Shown here: positions 24,280 to 37,219 of the stretch, piece after piece
How positions within the stretch are numbered: the first letter of the stretch is position 1
Layout: each line of letters opens with the position of its first letter
NCBI GenBank assembly: GCA_958295665.1
Contig: OY282558.1
Location: 21,513,409-21,577,408, forward strand
DNA from: Tipula vernalis
Taxonomy: Eukaryota; Arthropoda; Insecta; Diptera; Tipulidae
DNA length: 64,000 bases
Direction of reading: 5' to 3'
The notes under the pieces: generated by a model
Databases searched by the model: none
What the model saw: the letters and a program-made list of their open reading frames with translations, nothing else
What the model was told of the DNA's origin: nothing
Program-made: the position numbers and the translations under genes

Positions 24280-25505
24280 CCTACAATGATTACGAGAATT
24301 AATGATATTGTGCACGAACAACGCGGAAGCTACATCCCGGCGATAGTCTAGACGTTGCAGTTTCAAAAGATTACATCGATCCTGATAAAGTGCTAACAAA
24401 ATGCTTCTGAACGCTCTCAATCTTCCCGGAATGACGGTGGTAGGATGGTGCCCAAACTGGAGATGCGTACTCCAAAATAGACCAAACAAAGAAGACATAC
24501 AGTGATGTCAAAGTTATCCGGTCACTAAAATCCCTGCAGTTTCGTTTAACAAAGCCCAACATAATGTACGACTTTGAAACAATGGAGTTAACATGTCTGG
24601 TAAATGTAGCGTCGGGTCCAAAAATCACACCAAGATCAGAAATGAACTCGTCTTTTTCAACTTCTTCATTATACAGCTAATATTGGTAAAAAATGGGTGA
24701 GCGGATACGATTAAAGGAAAGAGTCTTACATTTGCTAAAATTTCAGAGTAAATCTATTGTTAATTGGCCAACTGCAAAATCTGTTTAAGTCCTCCTGCAA
24801 CTTTACACAATCAAACATATTAGCAACCTGGTCGAAAAATTTTATGTCGTCTACGAAGAGGAGGCGGTTAGCAAACTCAAAGCATTGAACAACATTGTTG
24901 ATAAACAATGAAAAAACAATGGGCCAATGTGACTATCTTGAGGCTCGACAGATGGCACACGAAATAATTGGGAGTAACAACCCAAGATCCAATCGGAATG
25001 CCAACGATCAGATAAGTAGGAACGCACCATTTAATAGGAATGAACTAACAATTTAGATTCACTAAATTATTAATAAGAATAGAGAGATCAATCATATCAA
25101 AAGCCTTGTCAAAATCTGTATAAACCATGTCGAGCAGCTGTCTGTAATTTAAACTAACAAATAAACCACCACAAAACGAGGCCAAGTTAGTTACTATAGA
25201 CCTGCCGGGATAAAATCCGTGTTGTGCAGGAATATTATTTAGTAAATAATTACTCATATCACGTCTTCTAGCCGCCTTGAAAATTGTATGAATACGAGAA
25301 ATTTTCCGAGGATCGGGGAAAAACCGCGACTAAGGCTTTCATTAAATATGAAGGTAATATGAAGGGCTAAACTCTCAGCACAATACCTAAACAGAATCGG
25401 CGGAAAACCGTCATAATCTGCTCTCTTTAAAACCTCCAGCTGGAGCAAGCAATCCTGAACTTCTTCCTCGGTAAATTTGAAATAATTAAATTGAACGAAG
25501 CTTTG
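24280..25505 (-). pseudogene. jockey-like LINE reverse transcriptase relic
   Basis: Minus-strand reading: FKFTEEEVQDCLLQLEVLKR then ADYDGFPPILFRYCAESLAL (25490-25380), the start of the RT. Next QHGFYPGRSIVTNLASF and MVYTDFDKAFDMID (25220-25080) carry the first catalytic Asp. Near 24930 comes DSHIGPLFF. At 24857..24846 is FVDD where FADD or YADD is usual. The thumb follows: FGPDATFTRHVNSIVSKSYI, MLGFVKRNCRDFSDRITLTS, LEYASPVWAPSY. Several frameshifts interrupt it. The endonuclease and ORF1 are absent, fitting the 5' truncation common in LINE insertions. The jockey clade is a judgement from motif wording. Confidence 0.8.
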
Positions 25506-26346
25506 AAAAATATTTAATGTTCTATTTTGCTTTTAAGAAACCTTAAGAAAATTAATTTCGTTGAGAAATCCCAATTCCTAAGCATAATTATTCGTAATAA
25601 AGCATTGCGATTTGAGGTGCATTATTATCGATTTCCGTTTTGTGGAGGATTAGCGATTTTATTCGATCATTCGTTTTATATCTAATTTTTAAAAGTTTAG
25701 AAACTTTAATCGCAAAAGTTGGTTGGTGAGACGGCCTCAACATCTTCTTATGTCACATAATAGAGCGCAAAGAAGACTTTTATATAATGTGAGGCTTGAT
25801 TTGCTACATATATGGCCATCCACGCCCATCGTTGTTATTTGAAGTACTATTTCAATATTCTAAAAATAAAATTCTCTTTTGAAAATTTAAATCAACATAC
25901 AAGTTAGGTTTAATTGATTTGTAGTCTCTCGATAATTTTTAATACTCATCTCTTAATCAATTAAGCAATTATTCATTTCAATCAACATGTGCAAAACCAT
26001 TGTATTATTACTTGCCCCAATTCTGTCTAAATATTGTTCGATTTCCCAAACGACTCCTGTTTTTATTATTATTGTAAATCGAAAAAAGTTGTCATAGATA
26101 CATTTGGAAAATTCCAATAAACTTTTAAAATATTTAGATGAAAATTGACACAAATATTTGAGTGTTTGACTACCCACCCCTCACAAAATTGAGGAGCAGT
26201 TTGAATTATGGAAAAATGGAGCTTGTAGGTGATGAAGTAAAATTTGAAATGTATATACAAATAAAAACATTTTTCAAGCTATAACAAGCTCTAACCAATT
26301 TTCAACCCCATTTTGCAGTTTTTAAAGTTTTATTTTAAAAGTTAAG
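25506..26346. other. No gene seen
   Basis: AT-rich DNA between the LINE relic and the pogo-like left end. Confidence 0.45.
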
Positions 26347-26854
26347 TACGGTGAAACTTCCTTAAGCCGACCACCTTGCGTACCAGAGAGAAATGGTCTT
26401 TCCAAGAGGTGTTCGCTTTAGAGAAAAACAAAAAACGCTTAAATATATAAGTAAACGTTTTAGGTATTAAAAATTTACGTGAAATTCTATCCGTTCGGCT
26501 TTGAAAAAGTCGCTTGCCTTAATGAACTGACTTTATGCTTTATGATTTCTATTTGTAGAATTCGTTCACACTCATAAAAAATGGTTTAACAACTTTCCAT
26601 TCCCTAAATTAAGGGCCAATTGTTTAAGACCCATTAGTGCTTCCAGGCTCTTATTCGTTGGGGTCGGTTCTACTGCTACAGTATCGGATTCTTCATCGAT
26701 CTCCCCCCACACCCCAATTAATTTTTCCACAAATATTTGATCCGTATTTAATAGTTCGGCCCCCAGTCATTGTTCTCCCAGAGTGGACATTCAAGAACTT
26801 ATTAGACGTCGATTCTAAAATCGAATTCTAAATTTCCGCAATTACCGATAGAGA

Positions 26855-27855
26855 TTAAGTGAAACATTTTTCAACTTTTTTTTCGCTGACTTTGTGCCAA
26901 CCTTCCTTTACAAAATCAAACACATCAGCCAAACTAATTTGTTTCACTAATTCATCCAAATTATCAGCAGTCTCCATTTTCATGATTATTATCGTAAACA
27001 TTCGTCGTCTATAATGCAATTTAAAATTTTGGATGATACCCTGATCAAGCGATTGAGAAATGCTGGCCGGTACAAATAATAAATTAAGAATGATTTGCTG
27101 CATTGTCTGACATAAAATACTTTTTCATTTCTGTTTGAAAATTTTTCTAGCACTTTTTTTAGCCATTCTTCATAAATGGAACTGGTCATCCATGCTGTCA
27201 GATTACAACGCATTGGCCATTTGACGAGTTAATTACAAGAGGTTTCTCTTTTTGCCCAATGACATTGACACCCATATCATTACGGTTTCGCTGCTTATAT
27301 TTTTTGGAACCATGGGCATTTGTTACTTTAGCGACAAATGATTTAGTAGGCAGCTCCCTATAAAATATTTTGGTTTCATCGAAATAACAGATGTCTTTTG
27401 GTTTAAAACCTTCAATCAATGAAAGCAATCGCGCAATCCAATTAGATATAATCTTAAAACTTACTGCAAAATGTATTGAGCCAACCGTTACTATCTACAA
27501 AATAATCTTTTTTTTTCAAATTTTCGTAAATGAAACGACATTTTCTTTTAGTATTGGCCCACTAACCGGCAACTTTTTGCTCGTGCGCCCTCTCACCACA
27601 CCAAAGTTTAAGCTGTTATTTCTTTAATCGTTTGAAATGAGTGCCGCTTTATATTTTCGTTGGCAATGGCATACCATATCGCCCTTAATCCACATCTTTG
27701 TTGTTTAAAATATTGACATTCTGGGTTTTACCACAACCATATATCTCAACCAATTTTCTTTGCGACATTCCTTGTGCGGCATCTTCGATTACCTTTATTC
27801 TATCTCCTAACTTTAAAAATTTCATTTTTACCACTATACTATATGCTAAAAGAGA
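26855..27855 (-). pseudogene. pogo/Tigger-like (CENP-B/DDE_1) transposase, broken
   Basis: Starts at MKFLKLGDRIKVIEDAAQGM then SQRKLVEIYGCGKTQ (CENP-B-type N-terminal helix-turn-helix). Near 27600 frames give ANENIKRHS and RARAKSCRL..GQY, the second DNA-binding part, shortened. The DDE_1 core follows: DICYFDETKIFYRELPTKSF (first Asp), KVTNAHGSKKYKQR, VIGQKEKPLVIN, AWMTSSIYEEWLKKV, a DNAANH segment in another frame near 27100 (second Asp), and LDQGIIQNFKLHYRRR (third Asp). At least three frameshifts and several stops are present, and the region between the helix-turn-helix and DDE parts is reduced. Confidence 0.82.
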
Positions 27856-28054
27856 AATAATGCTAACCGAAAATAAATTCACAATCTTTCAATCAAATGA
27901 TTATTGGACACTAAATTTACAAATCAGATGTTCAGCTAAACATTCGAAAAAAATACCCACCGTGTGGCATAAAAATCAAAAGTGCATTATATCGTTTATT
28001 AATTTAAAAATAATAAATGAATGTGTATAGCACATGCAGTGTATATGTTGTACA

Positions 28055-29955
28055 TAGAGATTAAAATTTCCCGAGAAATGTCATTTCCAAAAAAAACCGA
28101 GAATTTTGTTTCCCGATTAATTTCATTCCTCGAGAATTCGAGAGTTTTGAAATTTTTTCACGAGTAATCTCGGGAAATAACGGGAAGTTTTGTCATAATT
28201 AATTTTGAGTTGAAGTACAGACCAAAGAGTAAATAGAGCATTTTTGTTGCGATGAAGTTGATTCACAATATGTATTTCGAAATTCACAAAAGTTAAAAAA
28301 TTATGATCCAAAGCCCTCTCTACTCACTCTCAGGGCCTGTCATAAGGGGGTTCGGCAGATGTGAGGCACCCGTGTTGCTGACTGATGGGGCCTCGAGTTA
28401 TTTGAAAAGCCAATAAAAACCATGGTTTTCACAAGTATTTACAGCTGTGAAAATTTGAAACATAATACATAAAGAAAATCGGCAATATAATGAAATGAAA
28501 TTATTCGATGAAATGAATTTTGCTCAGGTAGTACCAAAAATGTCTGTTTGTTGTTATTGATGGCAGACCTGTACGTAGATAGAGTAGCCTTTCACCGCTA
28601 TTTAGCAAAAAACATATAAAATTTGCATCCGGGCCATTTAATTAAGATGGCTAGTCCTATACTCTCTATAGGGTTAGTGAAATTGTTGGTTCCATTTTTT
28701 CATTAATTCGACTTTGATTTGAATAATGTTCAGTTTTTACTTTAAATTTAGTATCGACTAAACATGAAATTTAAAGAAAATTGATTCCTTAATCCAATAG
28801 TGTCAGGTTACGGTTTCATCGAACTTTTATTTTTTAGACGTTGGTACAAAATAAAATGAGATTTTGTTACTGTAACGGGTGTTACTTTAACAAATAGTAT
28901 GCAAATAATCGACTTTTGATTGTGTTTAAGCATATTTCGATGAAATACATTAAATACATAGAAGCTAATCAAAACTGTTGAAATCAAAATGTCAATCGAA
29001 CAATACTATCAACAAGCTAAACAAAGCCCCAAAACAAGACTGGAGACAAACTAACAATAGATAATATCAAAGTTTTAACGGACGAGGGCAATAAATGGCG
29101 ATGAATACCTTAGATTTACCAAAGTGCTAAGAAGCAACCAATTATCGCTGAGATAAAATTTCGAGCAAAAGTAAATCTGGATTTAACATCGTATTTTCTT
29201 TTCACTATAAATAGATCAATGTAAGGCGATATTTTTTGAAACAATCGTGTAACACTAATTAATCGGGTAACCTTAATCGAATTTGTATCCTCTAGTTAGG
29301 CGCAACGAAATAAGGTCGCAGAAATTAATATCATAAAAAATTGGAATTAGAGTCGGGGAAAAATTGGAATTAAACTCGATTTTCTAGTTTCATTCCAAAA
29401 AATGTAGAATTAAACCCGGGAGAAAAATTGGAATTAAAGTAGGAAATTCGAATTCTGGGGTTCCGCGGTTTATTCCGCGATCAGATTTTGTGGCTCCGCA
29501 TTTATTCTACGGTTTATTGCTTTTCATTCAACAATAAATTACAATTTTTCAGAATTACATACAAGCGTGAAAATTACGGAATTAAACTCAGAAACTAACT
29601 TTTTACCGGTTTCCACTTTTTCTGCAAATTAAACTCAATCCAACTCCAAACAAATTTTGCAACTTTAATTCCATTTTATTTACGAGTTTAATTCCAGCGA
29701 CTTAATTTCGGCGATCCTCTAGTTATACGTAACGATAACGGTTTTTTATAAACACATTGTCCTCTATCAACCCCCTTCAATGTAGTAGCTTGAATTACAT
29801 TTTTTCCAGAAAATTTTTTAAAATTCCCGTTTAAAAAAACATTATTTCTCGAGAAACAAGAATTCCCGAAAGTAATGAAATAAAATCTCTCAATAAACGA
29901 GATTTTAAAATTCGTCTCGAGAATTCTCGAGTATATTTCCAGATCGCAATCTCTA
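28055..29955. mobile_element. hAT-like non-autonomous insertion inside the pogo element
   Basis: Ends TAGAGATT (28055..28062) and AATCTCTA (29948..29955) are perfect 8-bp inverted repeats. The flanks GTTGTACA (28047..28054) and GTTGTGCA (29956..29963) match at 7 of 8, an 8-bp target duplication as made by hAT transposons. Subterminal CTCGAGAATT and CCCGAGAAA words occur at both ends. No transposase is recognisable. Between about 29330 and 29700, GGAATTAAACTCG-type words recur. Confidence 0.62.
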
Positions 29956-30276
29956 GTTGTGCATGCTACACATATGTAATTCAAGTTAATTGTATAGTAA
30001 AGTATTGTAGTATTCGTGTTAATAATTAGGAAGTTTTCTTACATGTACGTACGTACGTCTGTAAAGCGAGATAAATGAATAATGTTTTAATATGATCATG
30101 TTTGAGGGCAGCATTTTTTCACCAAAGCATGAAGTAATAATGGTCGCGGTCAGGTCGACGAGGTCGTCTTTTAAGAGAGACGATTTTACTATATAGAGAA
30201 GTTGTTTTATAATAAATTGGTATTTTTAAGAGGTGGCCTTTTTCGAGGGGTGGTCGTCTGTGGAAGTTTCACTGTA

Positions 30277-32755
30277 GTTAGTTATATTGCCGGATTAGAA
30301 GTTTCACTAAAACAAGAGATTTTAACAGCGAATGTTGTTTACTGTTATCTTGCCTTGTTAAGTACAACTAATTTCAAAATTTCTAAAATTATTTTGACGT
30401 AAATTAATTTTAAAAGATAAGTTATAATAGGGTTATGACCTATCGGGACCTTAGGCCAACTTTAAGGCATTGCGACCAGCATTACAAACCGTCAAATCCT
30501 GCATCAAACTTATTAAAAATAGTTCGACCCTACAAAACCTATCATACTCTTAAAAAATGCTTTAAATAATTATTTTTATTAATAATAACAATTAAAATCA
30601 TTGACAATAATTAAAGGCTCAATAACACTTCATCTCCAACCAAGGTTGACTTTTTCCTGTCTGAATACTTCTGTACAACTAATATGGGTAAACCAATAAC
30701 ATAAGAATTAATAATGTTCGCCCATTTCTTAAATTTTTCCGAACTGGTGGATTTTTTTTTTGGGCCAAATTAATAAATTTTACTTTAAATATTTGACACC
30801 AACCAATATTTCAATAATTTATTTAATATTTCGAAAAATTCCTTAAACGTCAACTAATTTTGCTGAAATACCCTAGACTTAAATGGTATGGCCCCAGTAC
30901 CAAATAAGACTTTCAAAAATAGGAAGTACCCTACTGACTGGGCTTGTCTAAATTCAATTATGAAAATTTTTAAAAACCACCGCCATGTCATGGTTCCAGA
31001 TGCTAAATTGTGTATAATTGTCTCCGCATTCTGTTCTTCATCTGACATTCAATAAATTTAAATATCCTATACGAAACGAAATTTCTTTAAATCTCTGAAT
31101 GATAAGATTCAAATTTATTATTTTAGGCATCTCAAAACGAAAACAAAACAAAAAAAAAAAAAAAAATGTAAATACGAGATGAAAAAGAAAATTCTTTAAG
31201 AAAATCTCACAAAATGATGAATACATATAACGTGAATTATATTTTCTTATTTTGATTACACTTTCATAATACACAAAAAGAAAGAAAAATCTCGTTTTTT
31301 TTTTGCTTTTCTTTTATTTTATTTTTCAAAATCAATTTCATCTTGTTTAATAATCTGACATTGAAAATGTAGAAATATTTATCAGATTGTTGCGAAAAAC
31401 GTGGAGATTTAAATAAAAAAAAAATCTTAAGCTTTATTTGCATAATATTCACCATGTTATCTGATTTAACTACCGCATAACGACGCACAACTTTGAAATT
31501 ATGGATTAGCCTAAAGTGCGTACTAATAAGAATATTTAACGACAACCGAAAATGATAAAAATGTACTTTGGAAATCCGTTATGTAATAATATTGTAATAT
31601 TATTATTTGTAAATTAGAAAGAGGATGAAATTAATTGTAAAGAATAATAAAACGAGTTGAAAGATAAATAAAATAAAGTCTAATTAAAATAATTGTTTTT
31701 GTTTTTTGTTTAAGAACATTAAAAAGCACGCTTAATTAAATTTTATGTTTAATTTTTCTTTTTCTTTTCATTTTCTAAGTAGCAGAATCAATAGTACCAG
31801 AACCAGAATGAATGAATATAAAAATTTAATTTTTTATTTCGTTAATTTATAATTTAATTATAATCAACAAACTATTATTGAGTTGAACCAAAGAAAATAT
31901 TTTCTTCTTTGCATTCTTCTTTAAACTTAAATACACAGTGAACATGAAACTTTGTGACATTAATACCCTCAGTACCGTTTCGTACTTAAGTTCTCATATC
32001 AACCGATGAAATGGGGGAAGAAAAAAAATCATTTTGTTTAATGAAAATAATTTTAGAATTACGAAGGCGATTGCGGTTGAAGGGAGGGATGGATTACCCT
32101 TTTTTAGGTTTTCTACCTTCAATACTCCAAAGGTTTAAGTAAGCAAGTTCATTGAATACATTTTTTTAATAAGTCATTTAACTGATCAAATGTTTTAGTG
32201 TAATCCACATAATTGGCAAATATTTTTTTCCAAGGGAACGGTTCTGCTTTCTAAAACTTTTTAAACTTAGCGAATTCTTTAAATTTTCAGAAAAGAAAAT
32301 TCAGAATTTACAAAATTAAAAATCTTAAAATAAGTTCTTAAATAAATAACTAAATTCTTAAACTTTAGAAACATTTGAAGTTCTTTAGATTTCTTAAAAC
32401 TTCTGAAAGTCTAAAAACAAAAATTGAAATGTTGAATTTCTTTGAATTCTTAAATTTCTTGAAATAACAATTCCTTATTCGCGTGAAGTTTAACTATCCT
32501 AAAAACTTCACGTCTTTGCACAAATGTGTGAAGTTTTTCCTAAATTTTAATAGCTTTGCATGTGTTCGTGATTATAACATACTTAATTCGAATTAACCGA
32601 TAATCAGCATTATATAAAGAAGAAAACGCGATTCGAATACACAGTTTATAATATAAATATGGCCTAAAATGAGCCCAAACCTAAACGTTCCTAAAATGAG
32701 GACATCATCATTTGAATAATAAATAAAAATAAAGCGAACTACCTGGTATTGTTTC
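30277..32755. other. No gene seen; low-complexity AT-rich DNA
   Basis: Includes an A run of about 20 bases near 31147 and a degenerate TTCTTAAA-rich block at 32260-32470. A perfect 10-bp hairpin (CGTGAAGTTT...AAACTTCACG, 32482..32512) lies near its right end. Confidence 0.5.
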
Positions 32756-33648
32756 GGACAGCAAATTTAGTTTGAAACCTAATATTTTAGAAAGGGTAAA
32801 GAAAGATACTGTAGCGCTATACTCCTTTAAAAGTGCTATTGGAAAACGATGGGGTGTTGAGCCCCATATCGTATACTGGCTTTATGCATCAATGATAAGG
32901 CCCATACTTTTATATGGGATTGTTGTTTGGTGGCCAGCCTTAAATAGTAAGGCTAACCAAAAGTTGTTGTTGAAAATTCGGAGAACTTCCACCCTAGGTA
33001 TTAGTGGTGCACTCAGCAGTACACCCACTCAGCGATTAAGGATCAAATCCATTTCTATGTGGACCTGTAGTAATTACAGGACACTCATCTTTTTTGTGTA
33101 ACAGAGATAACCTTGGTACCACCGATTTCTTGATTCGACTACCTTCTTTTGAGGAATGGTTTCTTACTGATGTTTCCTCTAGAGAGGACTGGCCTAGTGA
33201 AGAGATGTTGTACCCTGAAGTTTTGAAGTTCTTCACGAATGGGTCGAAAATGGATGGTAGGGTTGGATGTGGTATTTTCTGTGAGAAACAAAATGTGAAC
33301 CTCCCGTTTCGTCTAACCGATTATTGCAGCATTTTTCAGGCTGAATTAATTGCGATAATTGAGGTCGAGGATTGGTTGAGGTATAATGTAGTATCTGTAA
33401 GGGCTATTCGCATTTTTACGGACAATCAGGCCGCTATTAAAACGAAGGTAGCTCAGAGATGTCTCTCATCTCTTAACGAGATGGCAGATCAGTTTAACAT
33501 CCACTTAACGTGGACGCCAAGGTACTTCAGTGTTGCGAGGAATGAAAGGGTGGATGAACTCACTCGGCGGGGTATAAATTGCCTCACTTTACCATGTATG
33601 GTAAATGTTGAAATTCAGCTCGATCATTTGAAAAGTTATAGAGACTAA
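32756..33648 (+). pseudogene. LINE with C-terminal RNase H (I/R1-LOA type), 3' part
   Basis: 32772 onward reads LERVKKDTVALYSFKSAIGK, RWGVEPHIVYWLYASMIRPI, LLYGIVVWWPALN and LSSTPTQRL, the RT thumb typical of RNase-H-bearing non-LTR elements. After a frameshift, 33094 onward is an RNase H: FFTNGSKMDGRVGCGIF, FQAELIAIIEVEDWL (Glu), IRIFTDNQAAIKT (Asp) and NERVDELTRRG (last Asp). The first catalytic Asp, normally in FTDGSK, is Asn here (AAT at 33238). The frame ends at TAA-like debris after RGINCLTLP. The catalytic RT core upstream is missing. Confidence 0.82.
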
Positions 33649-34335
33649 GGGTGTTTAGTATAACAGAACCCTATAACCGTTTCCGTTTATGTCTTACTTA
33701 AATTTCCCAAGCATTTTCCGCAACTTAGAAAAACCGGCCAAAAATACTAAGTATATTTTTGAGTAACTATGGATGTAAACTCATTATTTGACAAATCATA
33801 GAGACAAATAGATATAGGCAGAACTCCAAATGTTCCAGAATGGGTTAAAGAGATAACACGATAAAGGGTGGGCTGCACTTATAATTAAATGAAGGAATTG
33901 TTCAGTAATAACTCAGTAACTAACAAAAAAATCTCCAAATTTAGGATTGAAATCATTTATTGACATTATAGAATCTGATTTGCTTTTGAATATAAAAAAA
34001 TTGAGGTGTGGCCAACACACGACTTACTTTTACGAACAGGGAATTTTGAGAAATTTTATTTTTTCCTTAATTTTTTTTTTTAATTTTTAATTTTTTTATT
34101 TTATTTGTTTTTAATTTTTGGAAACATTTTGTATTAAGTAGTTTTTTGTAAATCTTATACTTTTTAGGATATTTGCAAAACAAATTTTCTGGACCAAGGG
34201 AGTGGTCACTTCCGGTTAGCCGATTTGGAGTAAATTTCACTGGAACAAATTCTCTTTTTATCTCTAAAAATTTCAAGGTCCACAATTTTCATGATTACTA
34301 TACTTTATTTTACTAGAGTAAAAGAAAGTAAAAAA

Positions 34336-34890
34336 CCCTAATCCATACGAATCGTTCGTTTCGTAAAGTTCTACAAAATTATTTTTTGGAAATCGCACTC
34401 AACTCCCAAGGGCCAATATCGGCCATTGCCAACAATGATGACAAAGGTTTGGCTAGCACATAGAATAGGTTGCTCAATTACCTAGTTAGAAAACCCTAAT
34501 CCATGCGGATCGTTCGTTTAATAAAAGTTCTACGAAATTATTTTTTGGAAATCGCACTCAACAATGATGGCAAAGGTTTGGGTAGCACATGGAATAGGTC
34601 CCTTAGTAAAAGTTCTGCAAAATTATTTTTTGGAAATCGCACTCAACTCCCAAGGCCCAATATCGGCCATTGCCAACAATGATGACAAAGGTTTGGCTAG
34701 CACATAGAATAGGTTGCTCAATTACCTAGTTAGAAAACCCTAATCCATGCGGATCGTTCGTTTAATAAAAGTTCTACGAAATTATTTTTTGGAAATCGCA
34801 CTCAACTCCCAAGGGCCAATATCGGCCATTGCCAACAATGATGACAAAGGTTTCGCTAGCACATGGAATTGGTCCCTAGTTAAAATTAAG
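34336..34890 (+). repeat. 159-bp tandem repeats inside the inverted-repeat element
   Basis: The anchor GGAAATCGCACTCAA falls at 34388, 34547, 34632 and 34791, giving steps of 159, 85 and 159. Units contain AACCCTAATCCATGCGGATC and CCAATATCGGCCATTGCCAA; the 85-bp step lacks the middle part. Copies are nearly identical. Confidence 0.8.
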
Positions 34891-35239
34891 GTGTGGCTCC
34901 AACACACAACTTTCTTTTACGAACAGAGAATTTTGAGAAATTTTATTTTTTTCTTAACTTTTTTTTAAATTTTTAAATTTTTTTTTTTTAATTATTTATT
35001 TTTTATTTTTATTTGTTTTTAATTTTTGGAAACATTTTGAATTAAGTAGTTTTTTGTAAACCTTATACTTTTTAAGATATTTGCAAAACAAATTTTCTGG
35101 ACCAAGGGGTTGCCCACTTCCGGTTAGCCGATTTGGAGTAAAATTCACTGGGATCTCCCAATTTATCAAAAAAGCTTAAATCTGAAGTTTCAGTTCGATT
35201 GGTTAAACCATATGGGCTGTAGAGAGGACACAGACAGAC

Positions 35240-35268
35240 TGACATACTGACAGACAGACAGACAGACA
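35240..35268. repeat. GACA/CAGA microsatellite
   Basis: ACTGACAGACAGACAGACAG follows GGTTAAACCATATGGGCTGT, inside the right direct repeat of the 33701 element. Confidence 0.8.
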
Positions 35269-35490
35269 CCATTTCGAAACCCACTTTTTCGGACTCAGGG
35301 GACCTCAAAACAAATAAATCTCTAAAAATCTCAAGGTCCAAATTTTCATGATTACTATACTTTATTTTACTAGAGTAAAAGAAAGTAATAATGTGTCCGC
35401 TAGGTGGCCACCTCTAAATGTAAAGTTACTCAAAAATATACTTAGTATTTTTGGCCGGTTTTTCTAAGTTGCGGAAAACGTTCGGAAATT

Positions 35491-37219
35491 GGACGTATGG
35501 TATTTGTATTTTTATCAACATAAATTATCATACAGAAATTAATAATGGAATATTGAAAAAATATTACATGATAATATTTAGACGTATCAATACAAAAGTT
35601 TTAATGTCCTTTACTTAATGAGTAATGTATAATTCGTTAATGCGTAGTTTTACTCATACATTCTCACAATTTGTTGTTTTTGTGATTTTAGGAAAGTTTA
35701 GGAAGAAATTCACATTCATCAATTCCTTTAACTGGTTCTTGCAATTCGTGAAATTATCAAAGCTTTAAAGAAAATTTAAGCTCATGCTTGAAATTTGTTA
35801 ATCGAGAATAAATTTGACTTTTGAGTCAAATGGATGTATTTTTATTTCATTTAATTTCATTTTTTCTTCAAATAATTTAAATAATATATTCTTCATATAA
35901 TTTAAACTTTGTGCTGAACAGCAAAATAGCCGAACCGTAGTGATATTATTTTGGATGGATGTGAGAAACCGGTTCCAACCGCCGTTCAACAAATGTATCA
36001 CAATCCTCGGTTCGGAAAATGAGAATGCAAGGATCCTAATGAAAATGCATTTTTGGAGGGATGACGCAGGAAATATGATTGATTTGAATACCGGTTCTGT
36101 GATCTTGGCGCAGTTTTTTTGTATTATTTTGTTTCGACCACTTCTGACACAATCTATTACGAATGAGTTCTTGCTCAAAATAGGTTGTGTAAAAAGCTAA
36201 ATTTAATAAGAAAATAAATAAATAAATAAAGCACAGTGGAATTGAGGCATTATGCCAGAGCCTTCTAGAGTATAGAGCCATAATCATAATGACGTATTTT
36301 TTAGAAGCTTTTTTAGTGGTATAACTTTTGATTGATTTCCATAGGAATCCATAGTAAAAATGGTGTTTTTTAGCTTCAAGTTTTTCAATGAAAAAAACCA
36401 ATATATTATAAAACGTTTATATAAATGTTTTCTATATACCTTGAACAACAACATTCAAGAAGACCATATTGTTATTGAATAAATATTAATTGCAGAAATA
36501 TTAAAATTAAACTATGCCTAAAATATATTTTTCGAATTTCCATTTTAAAAAATAAATCAAAGTTGGCTCTGATGAATTAAAATAATACTTGCTAAATTTA
36601 TCTTTAGTTTTACTAGTGTACGTAAGATGTCTAAAATATTTACAGAAAAACACGAAAAAAAATATTTAGTCACAAAATTATCACTCTTACTTAATATTTT
36701 GTGAATTTGTTTTGCTTTTCCTAAAATTTTTTACTTGAAATTTCCTCAGGTCGTAATTTTTGGTATAATTTTTCCAAATTTTTACGGCCATCACTGCCAT
36801 CTATGTAATGTATATTGACTTAATCACCAAACGAATTGTAGTAAGCTTTTATTTTAATTTGACCAGAATGCTGTTCTTATGAATTTTTTTATATTTTAGT
36901 TTAAATAATTCAATTATTATAAGAAAATGAAAACGATTTACTTAAACGATATCCATATATGTTGAAATTCAAACATTTATGAAAGTATTTCAGAAATCAT
37001 AATTAAGAATTTGTAACGTTTTCATTTAAAAATTTGTCTTAGGAAAAAAGTGATTTCCCATATGTTTTGTGTATTTTACTACGAAAAGTTTGGGTTTTTC
37101 CTCGTTTCTAATTCCTTTATAAAAGCTGTGTTTTTTAGACTATGGCTTTGTATAATCAAGGTTGCTTTGATTATGCTCATCAAATTTAAATTTATCATAC
37201 AAATTTGAAAATTTTGGAA
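35491..37219. other. No gene seen
   Basis: AT-rich sequence. An AAATAAATAAATAAATAAAG run sits near 36216. Overlapping frames of 86-126 codons at 35800-36400 on both strands show no family signature. Confidence 0.45.

Larger units (their letters stand above)
26349..30274 (-). mobile_element. pogo/Tigger-like DNA transposon with nested insertion
   Basis: The left end CGGTGAAACTTCC...GACCACC (26349) and the reverse complement of the right end CAGTGAAACTTCC...GACCACC (30274) match in sequence and spacing and are flanked by TA (26347-26348, 30275-30276), as in pogo-type elements. The transposase lies in the left third on the minus strand. The element is 3,926 bp long. Removing the 1,901-bp insertion at 28055..29955 and its duplicated 8 bp leaves about 2.0 kb, a normal size for this group. 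Confidence 0.82.
33701..35490. mobile_element. Element or fold-back with inverted repeats of about 65 bp
   Basis: 33701..33766 and the reverse complement of 35424..35490 share CCGCAACTTAGAAAAACCGG, CCAAAAATACTAAGTATATT and TTTGAGTAACT without gaps. Between them lie two large direct repeats (about 34020-34330 and 34910-35390, both with TTTTGGAAACATTTTG and TCACTTCCGGTTAGCCGATT) enclosing a smaller tandem set. No transposase and no matching target duplication were seen, so the class is unknown. Confidence 0.6.

Noticed and set aside
32482..32512. Perfect 10-bp hairpin CGTGAAGTTT...AAACTTCACG as a terminator or small RNA
   Set aside because: A bacterial-type terminator has no meaning here and the stem is too short for a microRNA precursor.
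34336..34350. AAACCCTAATCC resembling a telomere-type repeat
   Set aside because: Occurs once per 159-bp unit and is never tandem, so it is just part of that repeat.
36036..36401. A 121-codon minus-strand frame overlapping others on both strands
   Set aside because: AT-rich composition, no conserved motif, and mutually overlapping frames indicate chance.
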